Assembly: GCA_902522115.1 (NCBI GenBank) | Contig: CABYUV010000008.1 | Location: 1-55,138 of the forward strand | Reading direction: 5' to 3' | Origin: an uncultured Pelagibacteraceae bacterium | GTDB taxonomy: Bacteria > Pseudomonadota > Alphaproteobacteria > Pelagibacterales > Pelagibacteraceae | Length of the DNA: 55,138 nt | Part shown: one piece after another, positions 1-8,224 of the stretch | Layout of the letters: the number at the start of each line of letters is the position of its first letter | Numbering within the stretch: position 1 is the first letter of the stretch | Position numbers and translations under genes: made by a program | The notes under the pieces: generated by a model | What the model was told of the DNA's origin: nothing | The model's input: the letters and a program-made list of their open reading frames with translations, nothing else | Database searches by the model: none

Positions 1-279
1 AATAGAAATCTTGAATACTTTTAATTTAAAATACTTTTCTAATATTATTTTAATTATTGAACTTATTGTTGTTTTGCCTGTTCCTTGACCTCCAGCTAAT
101 CCAACAAAGTAAGGTTTTTTGTTATCTGCTTTTTTTGCAATCCAAAAACATATTGGGATTAAATAGTTTTTGATCATCCCCTGTTTGTTACCAAACTTTT
201 CAGTTGAAGTTTCTTGTGATTTAATAAATTTAAAACAATCTTTTTTAACTTTCTTAAAACACTCTTCAGATAATTTCAT
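1..279 (-). CDS. D-glycerate 3-kinase-like P-loop kinase (N-terminal part, cut by window edge)
   Basis: The first 93 codons of a minus-strand gene are present and the frame stays open to base 1, so the C-terminus lies outside. The start ATG is at 279-277, seven bases after the GFA-family gene. A Walker A motif, GGQGTGKTT, sits near residues 64-72, preceded by a hydrophobic strand (PYFVGLA). The upstream part (FGNKQGMIKNYLIPICFWIA) resembles plant/cyanobacterial-type glycerate kinases, which phosphorylate D-glycerate to 3-phosphoglycerate in the cytoplasm using ATP. The P-loop is seen directly; the substrate is inferred from the N-terminal pattern. It could be another kinase of the uridine-kinase-like fold. 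It is probably the last gene of a four-gene operon. Confidence 0.65.
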   Translation of the reverse strand, partial: MKLSEECFKKVKKDCFKFIKSQETSTEKFGNKQGMIKNYLIPICFWIAKKADNKKPYFVGLAGGQGTGKTTISSIIKIILEKYFKLKVFKISI

Positions 280-286
280 TAGACTT

Positions 287-652
287 TTATTTTTCTTGAT
301 CCATCGGATGGTTTAAACCATCGAAGTTTACTACTTCTTTTAAATCTTCTACTTTAACTTCATCTACACATCCCATATTAAAACCAGTCATAGCAGGTGC
401 ACTTCTTGGATTGTGATGAGTGTAAATTCCACATTCAGTACAAAAGTAATGGTTAGCAACTTTAGTATGGTACTGATAAAGTTTTAATTTATCTTGTCCT
501 TTAGTAACTTTAAAATCTTCGTTTTTAACCATTCCCATTGTTGCATTTTTTCTTTTACATATTGAACAATTGCATCTTACAATTTTTGCTAATTCATTAA
601 CTGTAGCATTAATTTCTGCTTCAACGACTCCACAATGACAATTTAATTTCAT
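287..652 (-). CDS. GFA-family (glutathione-dependent formaldehyde-activating-like / CENP-V) zinc protein
   Basis: This is a 121-aa cytoplasmic protein with the cysteine pattern of the GFA family: CHCG at residues 5-8, then CNCSIC near 27-32, then CTECG near 71-75. These bind structural and catalytic zinc in the family. The family acts on small thiol adducts, with the founding member linked to S-hydroxymethylglutathione, but most members have no proven substrate. The length is usual for a single-domain member. A strong ribosome binding site (AAGGAGAT) lies just upstream of the ATG at 652, which supports this start. It lies 12 bases after the VOC gene and 7 before the kinase gene, so all are probably co-transcribed. 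The specific reaction is unknown. Confidence 0.85.
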   Translation of the reverse strand: MKLNCHCGVVEAEINATVNELAKIVRCNCSICKRKNATMGMVKNEDFKVTKGQDKLKLYQYHTKVANHYFCTECGIYTHHNPRSAPAMTGFNMGCVDEVKVEDLKEVVNFDGLNHPMDQEK

Positions 653-664
653 ATATCTCCTTTT

Positions 665-1048
665 TTATTTTAAAATACTTTTAGCTGCAATCTTATTTCC
701 ATCTAAATCACGAATATATCCATAATAATTTCCATCTTTTCTAACTCCTGGAGCTCCCTCATCTGTTGCTCCTTTGGAAATTGCAATTTCATAAAATTTT
801 TCAACAGCTTCTTTGTTATCTGCTAATAAAGTTATTTGGGTTCCATTGCCAAACGTTGCATCTTTTCCGTTTACTGGATGTGTTACATAAAATTGGACTT
901 TCTCTGGATCACTTGAATGAGCGTAACCAAGATATTTTTGTGTTTTCAAAACTCTTTTTAATTTCAAAGGTTCAAATACAGCATCATAAAAATCACCTGA
1001 TTTTTTATGATCATCAGAACCAACCATCACAAAATCTAAAATATTCAT
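665..1048 (-). CDS. VOC-superfamily (glyoxalase/bleomycin-resistance fold) protein
   Basis: This 127-aa protein has the beta-alpha-beta-beta-beta repeats of the vicinal oxygen chelate fold. It begins ILDFVMVGSDDHKKSGDFYD, where the usual first metal-ligand histidine position reads VG-SDD, and ends with YGYIRDLDGNKIAA, the typical C-terminal metal-binding strand of lactoylglutathione lyase-like proteins. VOC proteins use a divalent metal to act on glyoxals, dioxygenase substrates or antibiotics; the substrate cannot be read here. It sits 3 bases after the small gene at 1052-1246 and 12 before the GFA gene. Pairing with a GFA protein hints at handling of reactive aldehydes or thiol adducts, which is inference only. 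Confidence 0.8.
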   Translation of the reverse strand: MNILDFVMVGSDDHKKSGDFYDAVFEPLKLKRVLKTQKYLGYAHSSDPEKVQFYVTHPVNGKDATFGNGTQITLLADNKEAVEKFYEIAISKGATDEGAPGVRKDGNYYGYIRDLDGNKIAAKSILK

Positions 1049-1051
1049 AAT

Positions 1052-1246
1052 TTATTTATTATATACCTCATAAACTTTTTCTCTTTCACTTTTGTTCATT
1101 CCATTGGTTTCTTCTATAAACTTATTTCTTAATTCTCTTGTTTTTAATATGAAAAAACAAACAGTGTCTTTGCTATGGTAAACTGCTTTTAATTCATCAT
1201 CTATTTCGTTTAACTCTTCTGGAATATTGGCTTTAATACAAATCAT
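1052..1246 (-). CDS. Small conserved-looking hypothetical protein (64 aa)
   Basis: I do not recognise this 64-aa protein. It is charged, with a hydrophobic stretch VCFFIL in the middle and a lysine/glutamate-rich C-terminal helix (SEREKVYEVYNK). There is no signal peptide and no obvious membrane span, so it is likely cytoplasmic. A good ribosome binding site (AAAGGAAA) precedes the ATG at 1246, supporting a real gene. It is the first gene of the minus-strand operon with the VOC, GFA and kinase genes, diverging from umuDC across a 175-base gap. That gap holds the umuD promoter and SOS box at 1375-1421; the remainder shows only an isolated DnaA-box-like 9-mer at 1290-1298. Confidence 0.6.
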   Translation of the reverse strand: MICIKANIPEELNEIDDELKAVYHSKDTVCFFILKTRELRNKFIEETNGMNKSEREKVYEVYNK

Positions 1247-1374
1247 AATTTTCCTTTTTAAATCACTTTAAGACTACTTATTGTAAAAGTTATCCACATG
1301 TCCACCAAATGTTGTTTTCGATGTTCACGTTTTGATTCACTTTTGATTCAATTACGGACTCAAAATACAACCTC

Positions 1375-1421
1375 TTGAGTGTATTGTATAAATAGTCTAT
1401 AAATTAGAACAAAACAAGAAC
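1375..1421 (+). promoter_or_regulatory. umuDC promoter with alphaproteobacterial SOS (LexA) box
   Basis: A -35-like TTGAGT at 1375-1380 and a -10-like TATAAA at 1398-1403 are separated by 17 bases. Directly after lies GAAC-N7-GAAC (1407-1421), the reverse complement of the alphaproteobacterial LexA operator GTTC-N7-GTTC. It covers the expected transcription start and abuts the umuD ATG at 1422, so LexA would block initiation. The mRNA leader would be about 10 bases with no Shine-Dalgarno sequence. Confidence 0.7.
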
Positions 1422-1817
1422 ATGAAACTAACAATCCCTTATTATCTGCATAAAGCAGGCGCTGGTTTTCCTTCTCCTGCTACTGATTACATTGAAGAAG
1501 ATATTGATCTAAACATGCATTTAATAAAAAATGTTCCAGCAACTTTTATCATCAGAGTTCAAGGTAAATCCATGGTCGATGTTGGGATTAATGATGGTGA
1601 CTTGTTAGTAGTTGATAAAAGTTTAAAACCAAAAAACTTTTCAACGGTGATTGCAAATGTTCATGACGAACTTGTGGTTAAAACTTTAGTTCAAGAACGA
1701 GATAAAAAATTTTTAACTTCTGGGTCTAAAGAGTTTTCTGACAGAATTTTAATTAACGAAGAACAAGATATTTTTATTTGGGGGGTTGTTACTTATGTCA
1801 TCCATTCAACGTACTAA
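1422..1817 (+). CDS. umuD: UmuD, SOS mutagenesis protein (Pol V accessory, S24 self-cleaving)
   Basis: This 131-aa protein is the UmuD subunit of DNA polymerase V. RecA-stimulated self-cleavage gives UmuD', which joins UmuC for translesion synthesis. The cleavage site is Ala14-Gly15, followed by FPSPATDY as in the classic UmuD context, where E. coli has Cys-Gly. The catalytic serine is Ser50 in GKSM and the lysine is Lys87 in ELVVKTL; their 37-residue spacing equals that of E. coli Ser60/Lys97. The N-terminal arm before the cut is shorter than in E. coli (14 versus 24 residues). It overlaps umuC by 23 bases. The SOS box immediately upstream predicts LexA control. Confidence 0.93.
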   Translation: MKLTIPYYLHKAGAGFPSPATDYIEEDIDLNMHLIKNVPATFIIRVQGKSMVDVGINDGDLLVVDKSLKPKNFSTVIANVHDELVVKTLVQERDKKFLTSGSKEFSDRILINEEQDIFIWGVVTYVIHSTY

Positions 1818-3072
1818 AAAAATAGCATTAATTGATTGTAATTCTTTTTACGTTTCTTGTGAAAGATTGTTTAATCCAAAAATAAGAAGAAAACCTGTTG
1901 TTGTTTTATCCAATAATGATGGCTGTATTATTTCAAGATCGAATGAAGCAAAAGCTTTGGGTATTAAAATGGGGGAACCTTATTTTAAAGCAAAAGATAT
2001 TATTCTTAAAAATAAAGTTGAAGTTTTCTCATCTAATTATTCTTTATATGGAGATTTATCAAGAAGAGTGATGCGAACTCTTAAAAGATTTAATTCAGAA
2101 ATAGAAGTTTATTCAATTGATGAAGCCTTTTTAGATTTATCAAACTTTCCTGATAGTGAAGTAGAAAAAGTTGGAAAAGAAATTAGAGAAACAGTTTTAC
2201 AATGGACTGGTATTCCAACAAGTATTGGAATAGCAAACACAAAAACATTAAGTAAAGTCGCAAATCATATTGCAAAGAAAAAACAATCAGGTGTAACAAG
2301 TTTAATTGGAATAGATAACTTAGATCCTATTTTAGAAAAAGTTGAAATCAATGACGTCTGGGGTGTTGGTAGGCAACTAACAAAGTTTTATCAAAAACAT
2401 GGGATTTACAATGCTAAACAACTTAAAAATAAATCTAACACATGGATCAAGAAAAGTTCAAACGTTCTAAGTTCAAGAACTGCAATGGAGCTTAAAGGAG
2501 TTTCTTGTATAGGTTTAGAGACAACTACAACTAAAAGAAAGAGCTGTGTAGTTTCAAGATCATTTGGGAAGAGAATTGAAACGTTCCAAGAATTAAAAGA
2601 AGCAGTTGCAAATTATTGTTTAAATGCATCTGAAAAAATTAGATCAGAGTCTTTGGTTGCAAAAGCAATTACTGTATTTGTTAGAACCAGTCCTTTTCAA
2701 AGAAATTTTGGTTACTATTCGAATGCAAAGACTGTTGATTTTCCCATTGCAACAAATAATAGTATTGAAACAGTGAAGACAGCTGTTTCAATATTAGAAA
2801 GTATTTTTAAAAATGGTTACCGCTATCAAAAAGCAGGTGTAATGCTAACAGGTTTATCTAATGCAAGTGATAAAATAAATTTATTTACATCTGAAAAAGA
2901 TGAAAAAATAAATAGCTTAATGAGATCTATTGATAATACTAATCATCGATACGGAAGATCGACTTTGAGCGTTGCAAGTGCTGGTGTTCATAAGAAGTGG
3001 AATATGCGAAGGCAATATTCTTCTAAAATTGATACAGCTGATTTCTATTGTTTACCAACGATTAGAGCATAA
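1795..3072 (+). CDS. umuC: UmuC, Y-family DNA polymerase (Pol V catalytic subunit)
   Basis: This Y-family error-prone polymerase of about 425 aa copies past damaged bases. It shows the first catalytic motif [17 protein letters not shown] near the start, [11 protein letters not shown] in the fingers/palm, and the second catalytic motif [12 protein letters not shown] with the paired acidic residues. The helix-hairpin region (DVWGVGRQ) and little-finger domain follow. The length is that of E. coli UmuC (422 aa). I chose ATG 1795 because a GGGGGG stretch lies about 9 bases upstream; an in-frame TTG at 1786 is possible. It overlaps umuD, which suggests translational coupling. It ends 10 bases before the convergent ureG. 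Confidence 0.95.
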   Translation: MSSIQRTKKIALIDCNSFYVSCERLFNPKIRRKPVVVLSNNDGCIISRSNEAKALGIKMGEPYFKAKDIILKNKVEVFSSNYSLYGDLSRRVMRTLKRFNSEIEVYSIDEAFLDLSNFPDSEVEKVGKEIRETVLQWTGIPTSIGIANTKTLSKVANHIAKKKQSGVTSLIGIDNLDPILEKVEINDVWGVGRQLTKFYQKHGIYNAKQLKNKSNTWIKKSSNVLSSRTAMELKGVSCIGLETTTTKRKSCVVSRSFGKRIETFQELKEAVANYCLNASEKIRSESLVAKAITVFVRTSPFQRNFGYYSNAKTVDFPIATNNSIETVKTAVSILESIFKNGYRYQKAGVMLTGLSNASDKINLFTSEKDEKINSLMRSIDNTNHRYGRSTLSVASAGVHKKWNMRRQYSSKIDTADFYCLPTIRA

Positions 3073-3082
3073 TAAAAAAACT

Positions 3083-3694
3083 CTATAGTCCACCTGATGA
3101 AAATAAGAATTTAGCAACATCTTCGACACCAATTTGTTTTTTCATCTGACAAAAAACATAAGGTAAGCCATTTCGGGCCTTTTTTACGTCTTCTGTCATG
3201 GTTTCCAGATTAACTTCTACATGAGGAGCTAAATCTGTCTTGTTAATAATTAACAAGTCTGATTTTTGAATGGCAGGGCCACCTTTTCTAGGGATATCTC
3301 CACCCATACCAACGTCAATAACATAAATAGATAGATCAACTAATTCAGGACTAAAAGTTGCTGCTAAATTGTCTCCACCAGACTCGATTAAAATCAAATC
3401 AAGATCAGGAAATTTTTTTTTCATATTTTCTACAGCAAGCATATTAATTGAAGCATCTTCACGTATTGCTGTATGTGGACATCCTCCTGTTTCAACTCCT
3501 TTAATTCTCTCAAGAGGTAAAGCTTGGACTTTCATTAAAAATTCTGCATCCTCTTTTGTGTAAATATCGTTTGATATTACAGCCATAGAAATTTTCTTTG
3601 ATAAAAATTTACACAATTCAGCTGTTAAGCTTGTCTTCCCTGCACCAACGGGTCCACCTATTCCAACTTTTAATGGTCCATTTATATTTTTCAT
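3083..3694 (-). CDS. ureG: UreG, urease accessory GTPase
   Basis: This 203-aa SIMIBI-class GTPase drives nickel delivery to urease. The P-loop is [10 protein letters not shown] at residues 13-22, and the nickel-binding CPH motif appears as [16 protein letters not shown]. The characteristic [15 protein letters not shown] and a guanine-recognition NKTDL are also present. The length matches the family. It is the last gene of ureDABCEFG and overlaps ureF by 4 bases (ATGA), which indicates translational coupling. It converges with umuC across a 10-base gap in which I see no terminator hairpin. Confidence 0.97.
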   Translation of the reverse strand: MKNINGPLKVGIGGPVGAGKTSLTAELCKFLSKKISMAVISNDIYTKEDAEFLMKVQALPLERIKGVETGGCPHTAIREDASINMLAVENMKKKFPDLDLILIESGGDNLAATFSPELVDLSIYVIDVGMGGDIPRKGGPAIQKSDLLIINKTDLAPHVEVNLETMTEDVKKARNGLPYVFCQMKKQIGVEDVAKFLFSSGGL

Positions 3695-4317
3695 GTCTTA
3701 TAAATTCGCGTTTTCAAATTTTCATGCTTGATACTGTAGATATCACTATTAAAACAAATTCCACCTAAGTCTTCTAAATTTAAATTTTGACTTTCTTTTT
3801 CTATTTCTCTTATTAATTCGTAAGTTTTAATTATACAGTCCTGTCCAATTTTTTGCCCAATTGGTATATGTTTAATGCAAACATTTATTAGATTTGATAC
3901 AAAGGATTGTAGATAAGATACTATTGTTAAGTTAAGCGGTATATCAAAATGTTTAGCTGCTTTAGCAACCACGATTGGATAAGCAGTGTTTTCTTTAATA
4001 TTAAAATCCCAACTATCAGCTAACACTTTTCTAAAAGCATTACCCATTTCAACAGACTCAATTTTTCTTTCTTTAGATGGACAAAGAGATAAGGCCAGTT
4101 CATTTAACTCTTCTCCTTGATAAGTATGTTTCATTAAAATTATATCATTTTTACCTGTTCCATATTTTAAGATACATTTTAAATAATCCAGAATATCCTC
4201 TTTTGACTTAATAAAATTATCATTAATCATTGCCTCTAAACCATGAGAATATGAAAAACTTCCAACAGGAAATGATGGTGAAAACCAAGTTTGAAGAATT
4301 TGTAACGATTCTTTCAT
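3691..4317 (-). CDS. ureF: UreF, urease accessory protein
   Basis: UreF is the all-helical accessory protein that bridges UreG to the UreD-apo-urease complex and gates nickel and bicarbonate loading. The family signature [13 protein letters not shown] lies near the N-terminus, and a second typical segment ([13 protein letters not shown]) lies mid-protein. I place the start at the ATG at 4317, 19 bases after the ureE stop, which gives 208 aa and the usual N-terminus. The frame is also open upstream to an ATG at 4371 that would overlap ureE by 35 bases and add 18 atypical residues. It is coupled to ureG by a 4-base overlap. Confidence 0.92.
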   Translation of the reverse strand: MKESLQILQTWFSPSFPVGSFSYSHGLEAMINDNFIKSKEDILDYLKCILKYGTGKNDIILMKHTYQGEELNELALSLCPSKERKIESVEMGNAFRKVLADSWDFNIKENTAYPIVVAKAAKHFDIPLNLTIVSYLQSFVSNLINVCIKHIPIGQKIGQDCIIKTYELIREIEKESQNLNLEDLGGICFNSDIYSIKHENLKTRIYKT

Positions 4318-4336
4318 ATCTTTTTTATTTTTTATT

Positions 4337-4780
4337 TTAGTGTTTATGGCTATGGGTTCTACCAATTCCATATGCTCCTCCCTCGGGTTTAAATGGTTTT
4401 AAAACTTTCTTAACCTTTCCACCCAGTTTTAATATCATTTTTTTTATTACTTCATCATGCTGTATAAAAATTCTATCTTTTTCAATTTGACATGGCATAT
4501 GCCTATTTCCAATATGCCAAATTAATTGCATTAAATTTTTTCCTTTTATTTCTAATAAACTTTCTTTTTTGTTTTTTATTAAAATCAAATTTCCACTTTG
4601 AAGCCTAAACGCTTGATTTTCTGACAGTGATTTTGTCTCTGGTAAATTGACTAAAAATTCAAAACCATTATCTGAAACAAGTTTTTTTCTTCTTAAAAAT
4701 CGCTCATCATAAGATAAAGATATGTGATCTTTTGCTTTATTTTTAGCTATTTTATTTACTATTAGAAAACAATTATCCAT
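4337..4780 (-). CDS. ureE: UreE, urease nickel metallochaperone
   Basis: This 147-aa nickel carrier hands Ni(II) to the UreG/F/D complex. It has the family signature GNRHMPCQI followed by IQHDEVIKKMILKLGG, which matches the metal-binding C-terminal domain, and a short histidine tail (HSHKH). The tail is far shorter than the His-rich tails of some UreE proteins, so storage capacity is probably low. The N-terminal domain (residues about 1-75) is divergent. It lies 3 bases downstream of ureC, within the operon. The identification is firm from motif and context. Confidence 0.93.
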   Translation of the reverse strand: MDNCFLIVNKIAKNKAKDHISLSYDERFLRRKKLVSDNGFEFLVNLPETKSLSENQAFRLQSGNLILIKNKKESLLEIKGKNLMQLIWHIGNRHMPCQIEKDRIFIQHDEVIKKMILKLGGKVKKVLKPFKPEGGAYGIGRTHSHKH

Positions 4781-4783
4781 AAG

Positions 4784-6490
4784 CTAAAACATAAAATATC
4801 TTTGTGCCAAAGGAAGTTCTTTAGCAGGTTCACAGGTAATTATTTCACCATCAGCTTTTACCTCGTAAGTCTCAGGATTAACCTCAATTTTCGGACACTT
4901 ATTATTTAAAATCATATCTTTTTTAGAAATGGCCCTTGTGTTTTCTACAGGTAATAAATCTTTTCTAATATTTGCATCTTTTAATGAATTCTTTTCAATA
5001 GCTAGTTTGCTTGTAAAAATTACTGAAGATTTTTCTAAAGAAGTTCCAAATGATGAAAACATTGGTCTAGTGTATACTGGTTGAGGGGTTGGAATTGATG
5101 CATTCGGGTCTCCCATTTGAGCACAAGCTATACTTCCGCCTATCAATATCATTTCTGGCTTTGCACCAAAGAATGCTGGGTCCCATAAAACTAAATCTGC
5201 ACGTTTATTTTTTTCAATACTACCAATATGTTTTGAAATTCCATGAGCAATTGCAGGATTAATTGTGTATTTTGCTAAATATCTTTTAACTCTAAAATTA
5301 TCATTATCCCCTTTTTCTTCTGGTAAACTTCCTCTTTGAACTTTCATTTTATGTGCAGTTTGCCAAGTTCTAATTATAACTTCTCCAACTCTACCCATTG
5401 CCTGACTATCTGAAGCAATAATTGAAAAGGCTCCCATGTCATGAAGAATATCTTCTGCTGCTATTGTTTCTCTTCTTATTCTACTTTCAGCAAATGCAAC
5501 ATCCTCTGGAATAGATTTATCAAGATGGTGACACACCATTAGCATATCTAAATGTTCTTCTATTGTATTAACTGTATATGGTCTGGTTGGATTTGTTGAG
5601 GAAGGAATAACATACTCTTCTCCACAAACTTTAATTATATCTGGTGCATGTCCACCACCGGCACCTTCTGTATGAAAAGCATGAATAGTTCTTTTATTAA
5701 TTGCTTTGATAGTATTTTCTACAAACCCACTTTCATTTAAAGTGTCTGTGTGAATCATTACTTGTACATCGTTTTTGTCAGCAATATTTAAACAATTATC
5801 AATTGCTCCAGGAGTGGTTCCCCAATCCTCATGTAATTTTAAAGCTGAAGCTCCTGCTAAAATTTGTTCTTCAAGACCTTCTGGTAATGAAGAATTTCCT
5901 TTGCCAGCAAAAGCTAAATTCATAGAAAAACCATCAGCAGATTGAATCATTCTTTGTATGTGCCATGGTCCGGGTGTACACGTTGTTGCAAGTGTTCCAT
6001 GGGCTGGTCCAGTACCTCCTCCAAGCATAGTTGTAACACCTGAGTGTAGAGCATCGTCAATTTGTTGAGGGCATATATAATGAATATGACTGTCAAAACC
6101 TCCTGCGGTTAAAATTTTTCCTTCACCAGCAATTATCTCTGTTCCTGGACCAATAATAATATTTACTTTAGATTGAGTATCTGGATTACCAGCTTTACCA
6201 ATTTCAAATATTTTTCCATCTTTTAAACCTACATCAGCTTTATAAATACCATTTACATCAACTATTAAAGCATTGGTAATAACTGTATCAGCAGCTCCTT
6301 TTTCTCTACTGATTTGAGATTGGCCCATCCCATCTCTTATTACTTTTCCACCACCAAATTTTACTTCTTCACCATAAGTGGTTAGATCGTTTTCAACCTC
6401 AATAAATAGTTCAGTATCTGCAAGCCTTACTTTATCTCCTGTTGTGGGCCCATACATATCTGCATAAGCTGCTCTAGAAATTTTAGCCAT
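4784..6490 (-). CDS. ureC: Urease alpha subunit (catalytic)
   Basis: This 568-aa catalytic subunit hydrolyses urea to ammonia and carbamate at a di-nickel centre in the cytoplasm. All key residues are visible, each one position after its Klebsiella counterpart: metal ligands His135/His137 (SHIHY), carbamylated Lys218 (ALKLHEDWG), His247 and His273, the mobile-flap Cys320-His321 (MVCHHLD), and Asp361 (ASDSQAMGR). The length is standard. The start ATG overlaps the ureB stop by one base. The enzyme should be active if the accessory genes downstream load nickel. It would supply nitrogen from urea in a nitrogen-poor ocean. Confidence 0.99.
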   Translation of the reverse strand: MAKISRAAYADMYGPTTGDKVRLADTELFIEVENDLTTYGEEVKFGGGKVIRDGMGQSQISREKGAADTVITNALIVDVNGIYKADVGLKDGKIFEIGKAGNPDTQSKVNIIIGPGTEIIAGEGKILTAGGFDSHIHYICPQQIDDALHSGVTTMLGGGTGPAHGTLATTCTPGPWHIQRMIQSADGFSMNLAFAGKGNSSLPEGLEEQILAGASALKLHEDWGTTPGAIDNCLNIADKNDVQVMIHTDTLNESGFVENTIKAINKRTIHAFHTEGAGGGHAPDIIKVCGEEYVIPSSTNPTRPYTVNTIEEHLDMLMVCHHLDKSIPEDVAFAESRIRRETIAAEDILHDMGAFSIIASDSQAMGRVGEVIIRTWQTAHKMKVQRGSLPEEKGDNDNFRVKRYLAKYTINPAIAHGISKHIGSIEKNKRADLVLWDPAFFGAKPEMILIGGSIACAQMGDPNASIPTPQPVYTRPMFSSFGTSLEKSSVIFTSKLAIEKNSLKDANIRKDLLPVENTRAISKKDMILNNKCPKIEVNPETYEVKADGEIITCEPAKELPLAQRYFMF

Positions 6491-6795
6491 TATAAATCAC
6501 CCATAACTTTCTTATTGAAACCATATATTTTTTTTAATCCATTTATTTCTATTAGCTCAACATCTTTAGATTGACCTGGTTCAAATCTGACAGCAGTTCC
6601 TGAGGGGATATTTAATCTTTTTCCATATGCTAATTTTCGATCAAACACTAAATGCTCGTTAGTTTCAAAAAAATGATAATGACTTCCAACTTGCACAGGT
6701 CTATCTCCAGAATTAGAAATTTTTATACTAGTAACTTTGGAGTCTTTATTTAAGTCTATTTCCTCGTTTTTTGTAATTACCTCACCTGGCTTCAT
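6490..6795 (-). CDS. ureB: Urease beta subunit
   Basis: This 101-aa structural subunit belongs to the (UreABC)3 urease trimer. It has the family N-terminus ([16 protein letters not shown]) and the conserved [13 protein letters not shown] and [19 protein letters not shown] segments. It is not fused to UreA, as in typical bacterial three-subunit ureases. It overlaps ureC by one base and follows ureA by 7 bases. It has no catalytic residues of its own; it supports the active-site flap region. Confidence 0.98.
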   Translation of the reverse strand: MKPGEVITKNEEIDLNKDSKVTSIKISNSGDRPVQVGSHYHFFETNEHLVFDRKLAYGKRLNIPSGTAVRFEPGQSKDVELIEINGLKKIYGFNKKVMGDL

Positions 6796-6802
6796 AATAT
6801 TA

Positions 6803-7105
6803 TCATCTAATTGGTTTGTGCACTGTTACTAATTTAGTTCCATCAGGAAAAGTAGCTTCTACTTGAACTTCCTTCACCATATCTGGAATGCCGTCCATAC
6901 AATCTTTTTTTTTAATTACATGAGCTCCTGCCTCCATTAGTTCTGCAACACTTTTTCCTTCTCTAGCTCCCTCTACTACAAAATCTGTTATTAAAGCTAT
7001 AGCTTCTGGATAATTTAATTTTATACCCTTCGACAATCTATTTTTAGCAACAATTGCTGCAAGACTAATTAAAAGTTTATCTTTTTCTCTAGGAGTAAGT
7101 TTCAT
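6803..7105 (-). CDS. ureA: Urease gamma subunit
   Basis: This 100-aa small structural subunit of urease begins [13 protein letters not shown], the classic UreA N-terminus, with [17 protein letters not shown] (here [13 protein letters not shown]) and EAGAHVI segments, and [15 protein letters not shown] near the end. The length is that of the family. It follows ureD with no gap and precedes ureB by 7 bases. No urea ABC transporter (urtABCDE) lies on either side within this window. Confidence 0.98.
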   Translation of the reverse strand: MKLTPREKDKLLISLAAIVAKNRLSKGIKLNYPEAIALITDFVVEGAREGKSVAELMEAGAHVIKKKDCMDGIPDMVKEVQVEATFPDGTKLVTVHKPIR

Positions 7106-7915
7106 TTATATATTCCATACTTTTGGTATCTTTGAACCTTCAAAAAAATAAGACAAAATTTTATCAATTGCAAATTTAAGATTATAACTATCTTTAGATA
7201 AAAGTCTTACGATCAATTTATTATCCCAATTAGAATAATTTGAAGTTGTATTTTCATTGTTTATTAAATTTTCAGATAGATTATTAACATTATTCAAAAA
7301 CTTATTTCCTACAATAATAATTGTCGCAACTGCAGAATTATTATTTAATGTCGAAAAACTATTCAAATATTTTTTTTCAAATAAACCTGTATTTATTGCT
7401 TCAGTATGAATTAATTTATTATCAACATTAATATTCCAAAAATCTGAAAAATAACCCTTTTCAAACTTCTCCTTCATAGAAGTTCGTCCAAAAATAATAT
7501 TTTCACAAAGAAGTAAATTTGAGTCTTTTGATAAATTAAAATTAATTTTTCTTTTTAAATTACAATTATTAAATAAAATTAATTCTTTAGGTAACCAAAA
7601 CAGACTAGAATTGTTTAATAAATTTAAGTTAATTTCTAAATTAGCTGGATTACCAAAACCACTATAAATTTTTTCTGCCGCCTGAGTTGAAATACAAAGT
7701 TTCGAACTATCGATTTCAAATTTGTAGTCGTATTCATCCCCGGAAGTAATTCCACCAGCGGTATTGATAAGCATCAATTGTTTTAAATTTTCATGAAAAT
7801 CTGGCATCAAAGCTTTTGAAGATCCTTGTTGATAAAGTTTTTGTAAATTTTGATTTTTTATTTTTATTTCTAATCTACCCCTAGATTTTTCCAGTTTTTT
7901 TTGACTTATATTCAT
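7106..7915 (-). CDS. ureD: UreD (UreH), urease accessory protein
   Basis: This 269-aa beta-sheet scaffold protein binds apo-urease and forms the nickel tunnel with UreF. The family motif NTAGGITSGD lies near residues 51-60 and TQAAEKIY near 77-84. The remainder is unusually rich in asparagine and lysine, reflecting AT-driven drift. It is the first gene of the operon. AGGAT eight bases upstream of the ATG is a plausible ribosome binding site. It diverges from the small gene at 8002 across 86 bases that must hold both promoters; no clear -35/-10 pair or nitrogen-control site could be picked out there. Confidence 0.93.
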   Translation of the reverse strand: MNISQKKLEKSRGRLEIKIKNQNLQKLYQQGSSKALMPDFHENLKQLMLINTAGGITSGDEYDYKFEIDSSKLCISTQAAEKIYSGFGNPANLEINLNLLNNSSLFWLPKELILFNNCNLKRKINFNLSKDSNLLLCENIIFGRTSMKEKFEKGYFSDFWNINVDNKLIHTEAINTGLFEKKYLNSFSTLNNNSAVATIIIVGNKFLNNVNNLSENLINNENTTSNYSNWDNKLIVRLLSKDSYNLKFAIDKILSYFFEGSKIPKVWNI

Positions 7916-8001
7916 GACATTATCCTAGCACAAAAAAACCTATTTACTGTTTGCCAATTTTTAGAGCTTGAATTATTTGCTTTTTTTAATAAAAAAGAAA
8001 C

Positions 8002-8223
8002 ATGCAAAATCAAGAAATAGTAAAAATAATTGAAAACCTTAAAGGACGAAGGAATTATGAGGAAAAAAGAGCCTCTAAATTAGGTTTTGCATCTCTTTAT
8101 GAATACTTTGAGGATAAAATTTCAAAGCAACAAAAAGCTATTGAAGACGAACAAAAAGAATTAGAAGCTGCAAAAGCTGACGATCAACCAAAAGCTAGCA
8201 AGAAAAGCTGTAGCTGTTGCTAA
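8002..8223 (+). CDS. Small hypothetical protein with CSCC C-terminus (73 aa)
   Basis: This 73-aa protein of unknown function is lysine/glutamate rich. It has a long helical stretch (residues about 25-60) with coiled-coil-like spacing, ending in a cysteine cluster, SKKSCSCC. There is no signal peptide or membrane segment. The terminal cysteines could bind a metal or be redox active, but that is inference. It stands alone on the plus strand between the urease operon and the convergent lyase-like gene, whose stop lies one base away. Divergence from ureD does not by itself link it to urease. Confidence 0.6.
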   Translation: MQNQEIVKIIENLKGRRNYEEKRASKLGFASLYEYFEDKISKQQKAIEDEQKELEAAKADDQPKASKKSCSCC

Positions 8224-8224
8224 A

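Noticed and set aside
766..1050. Plus-strand 94-codon open frame
   Set aside because: It is antisense to the VOC-family gene, which has clear family motifs and operon context.
1290..1298. Perfect DnaA box TTATCCACA
   Set aside because: It is single, without further boxes, AT-unwinding repeats or dnaA/parAB neighbours, so it does not support an origin. It may be chance or a DnaA-sensitive control site.
4318..4371. Longer start for ureF
   Set aside because: It would overlap ureE by 35 bases and add residues not typical of UreF; the ATG at 4317 gives the usual N-terminus.
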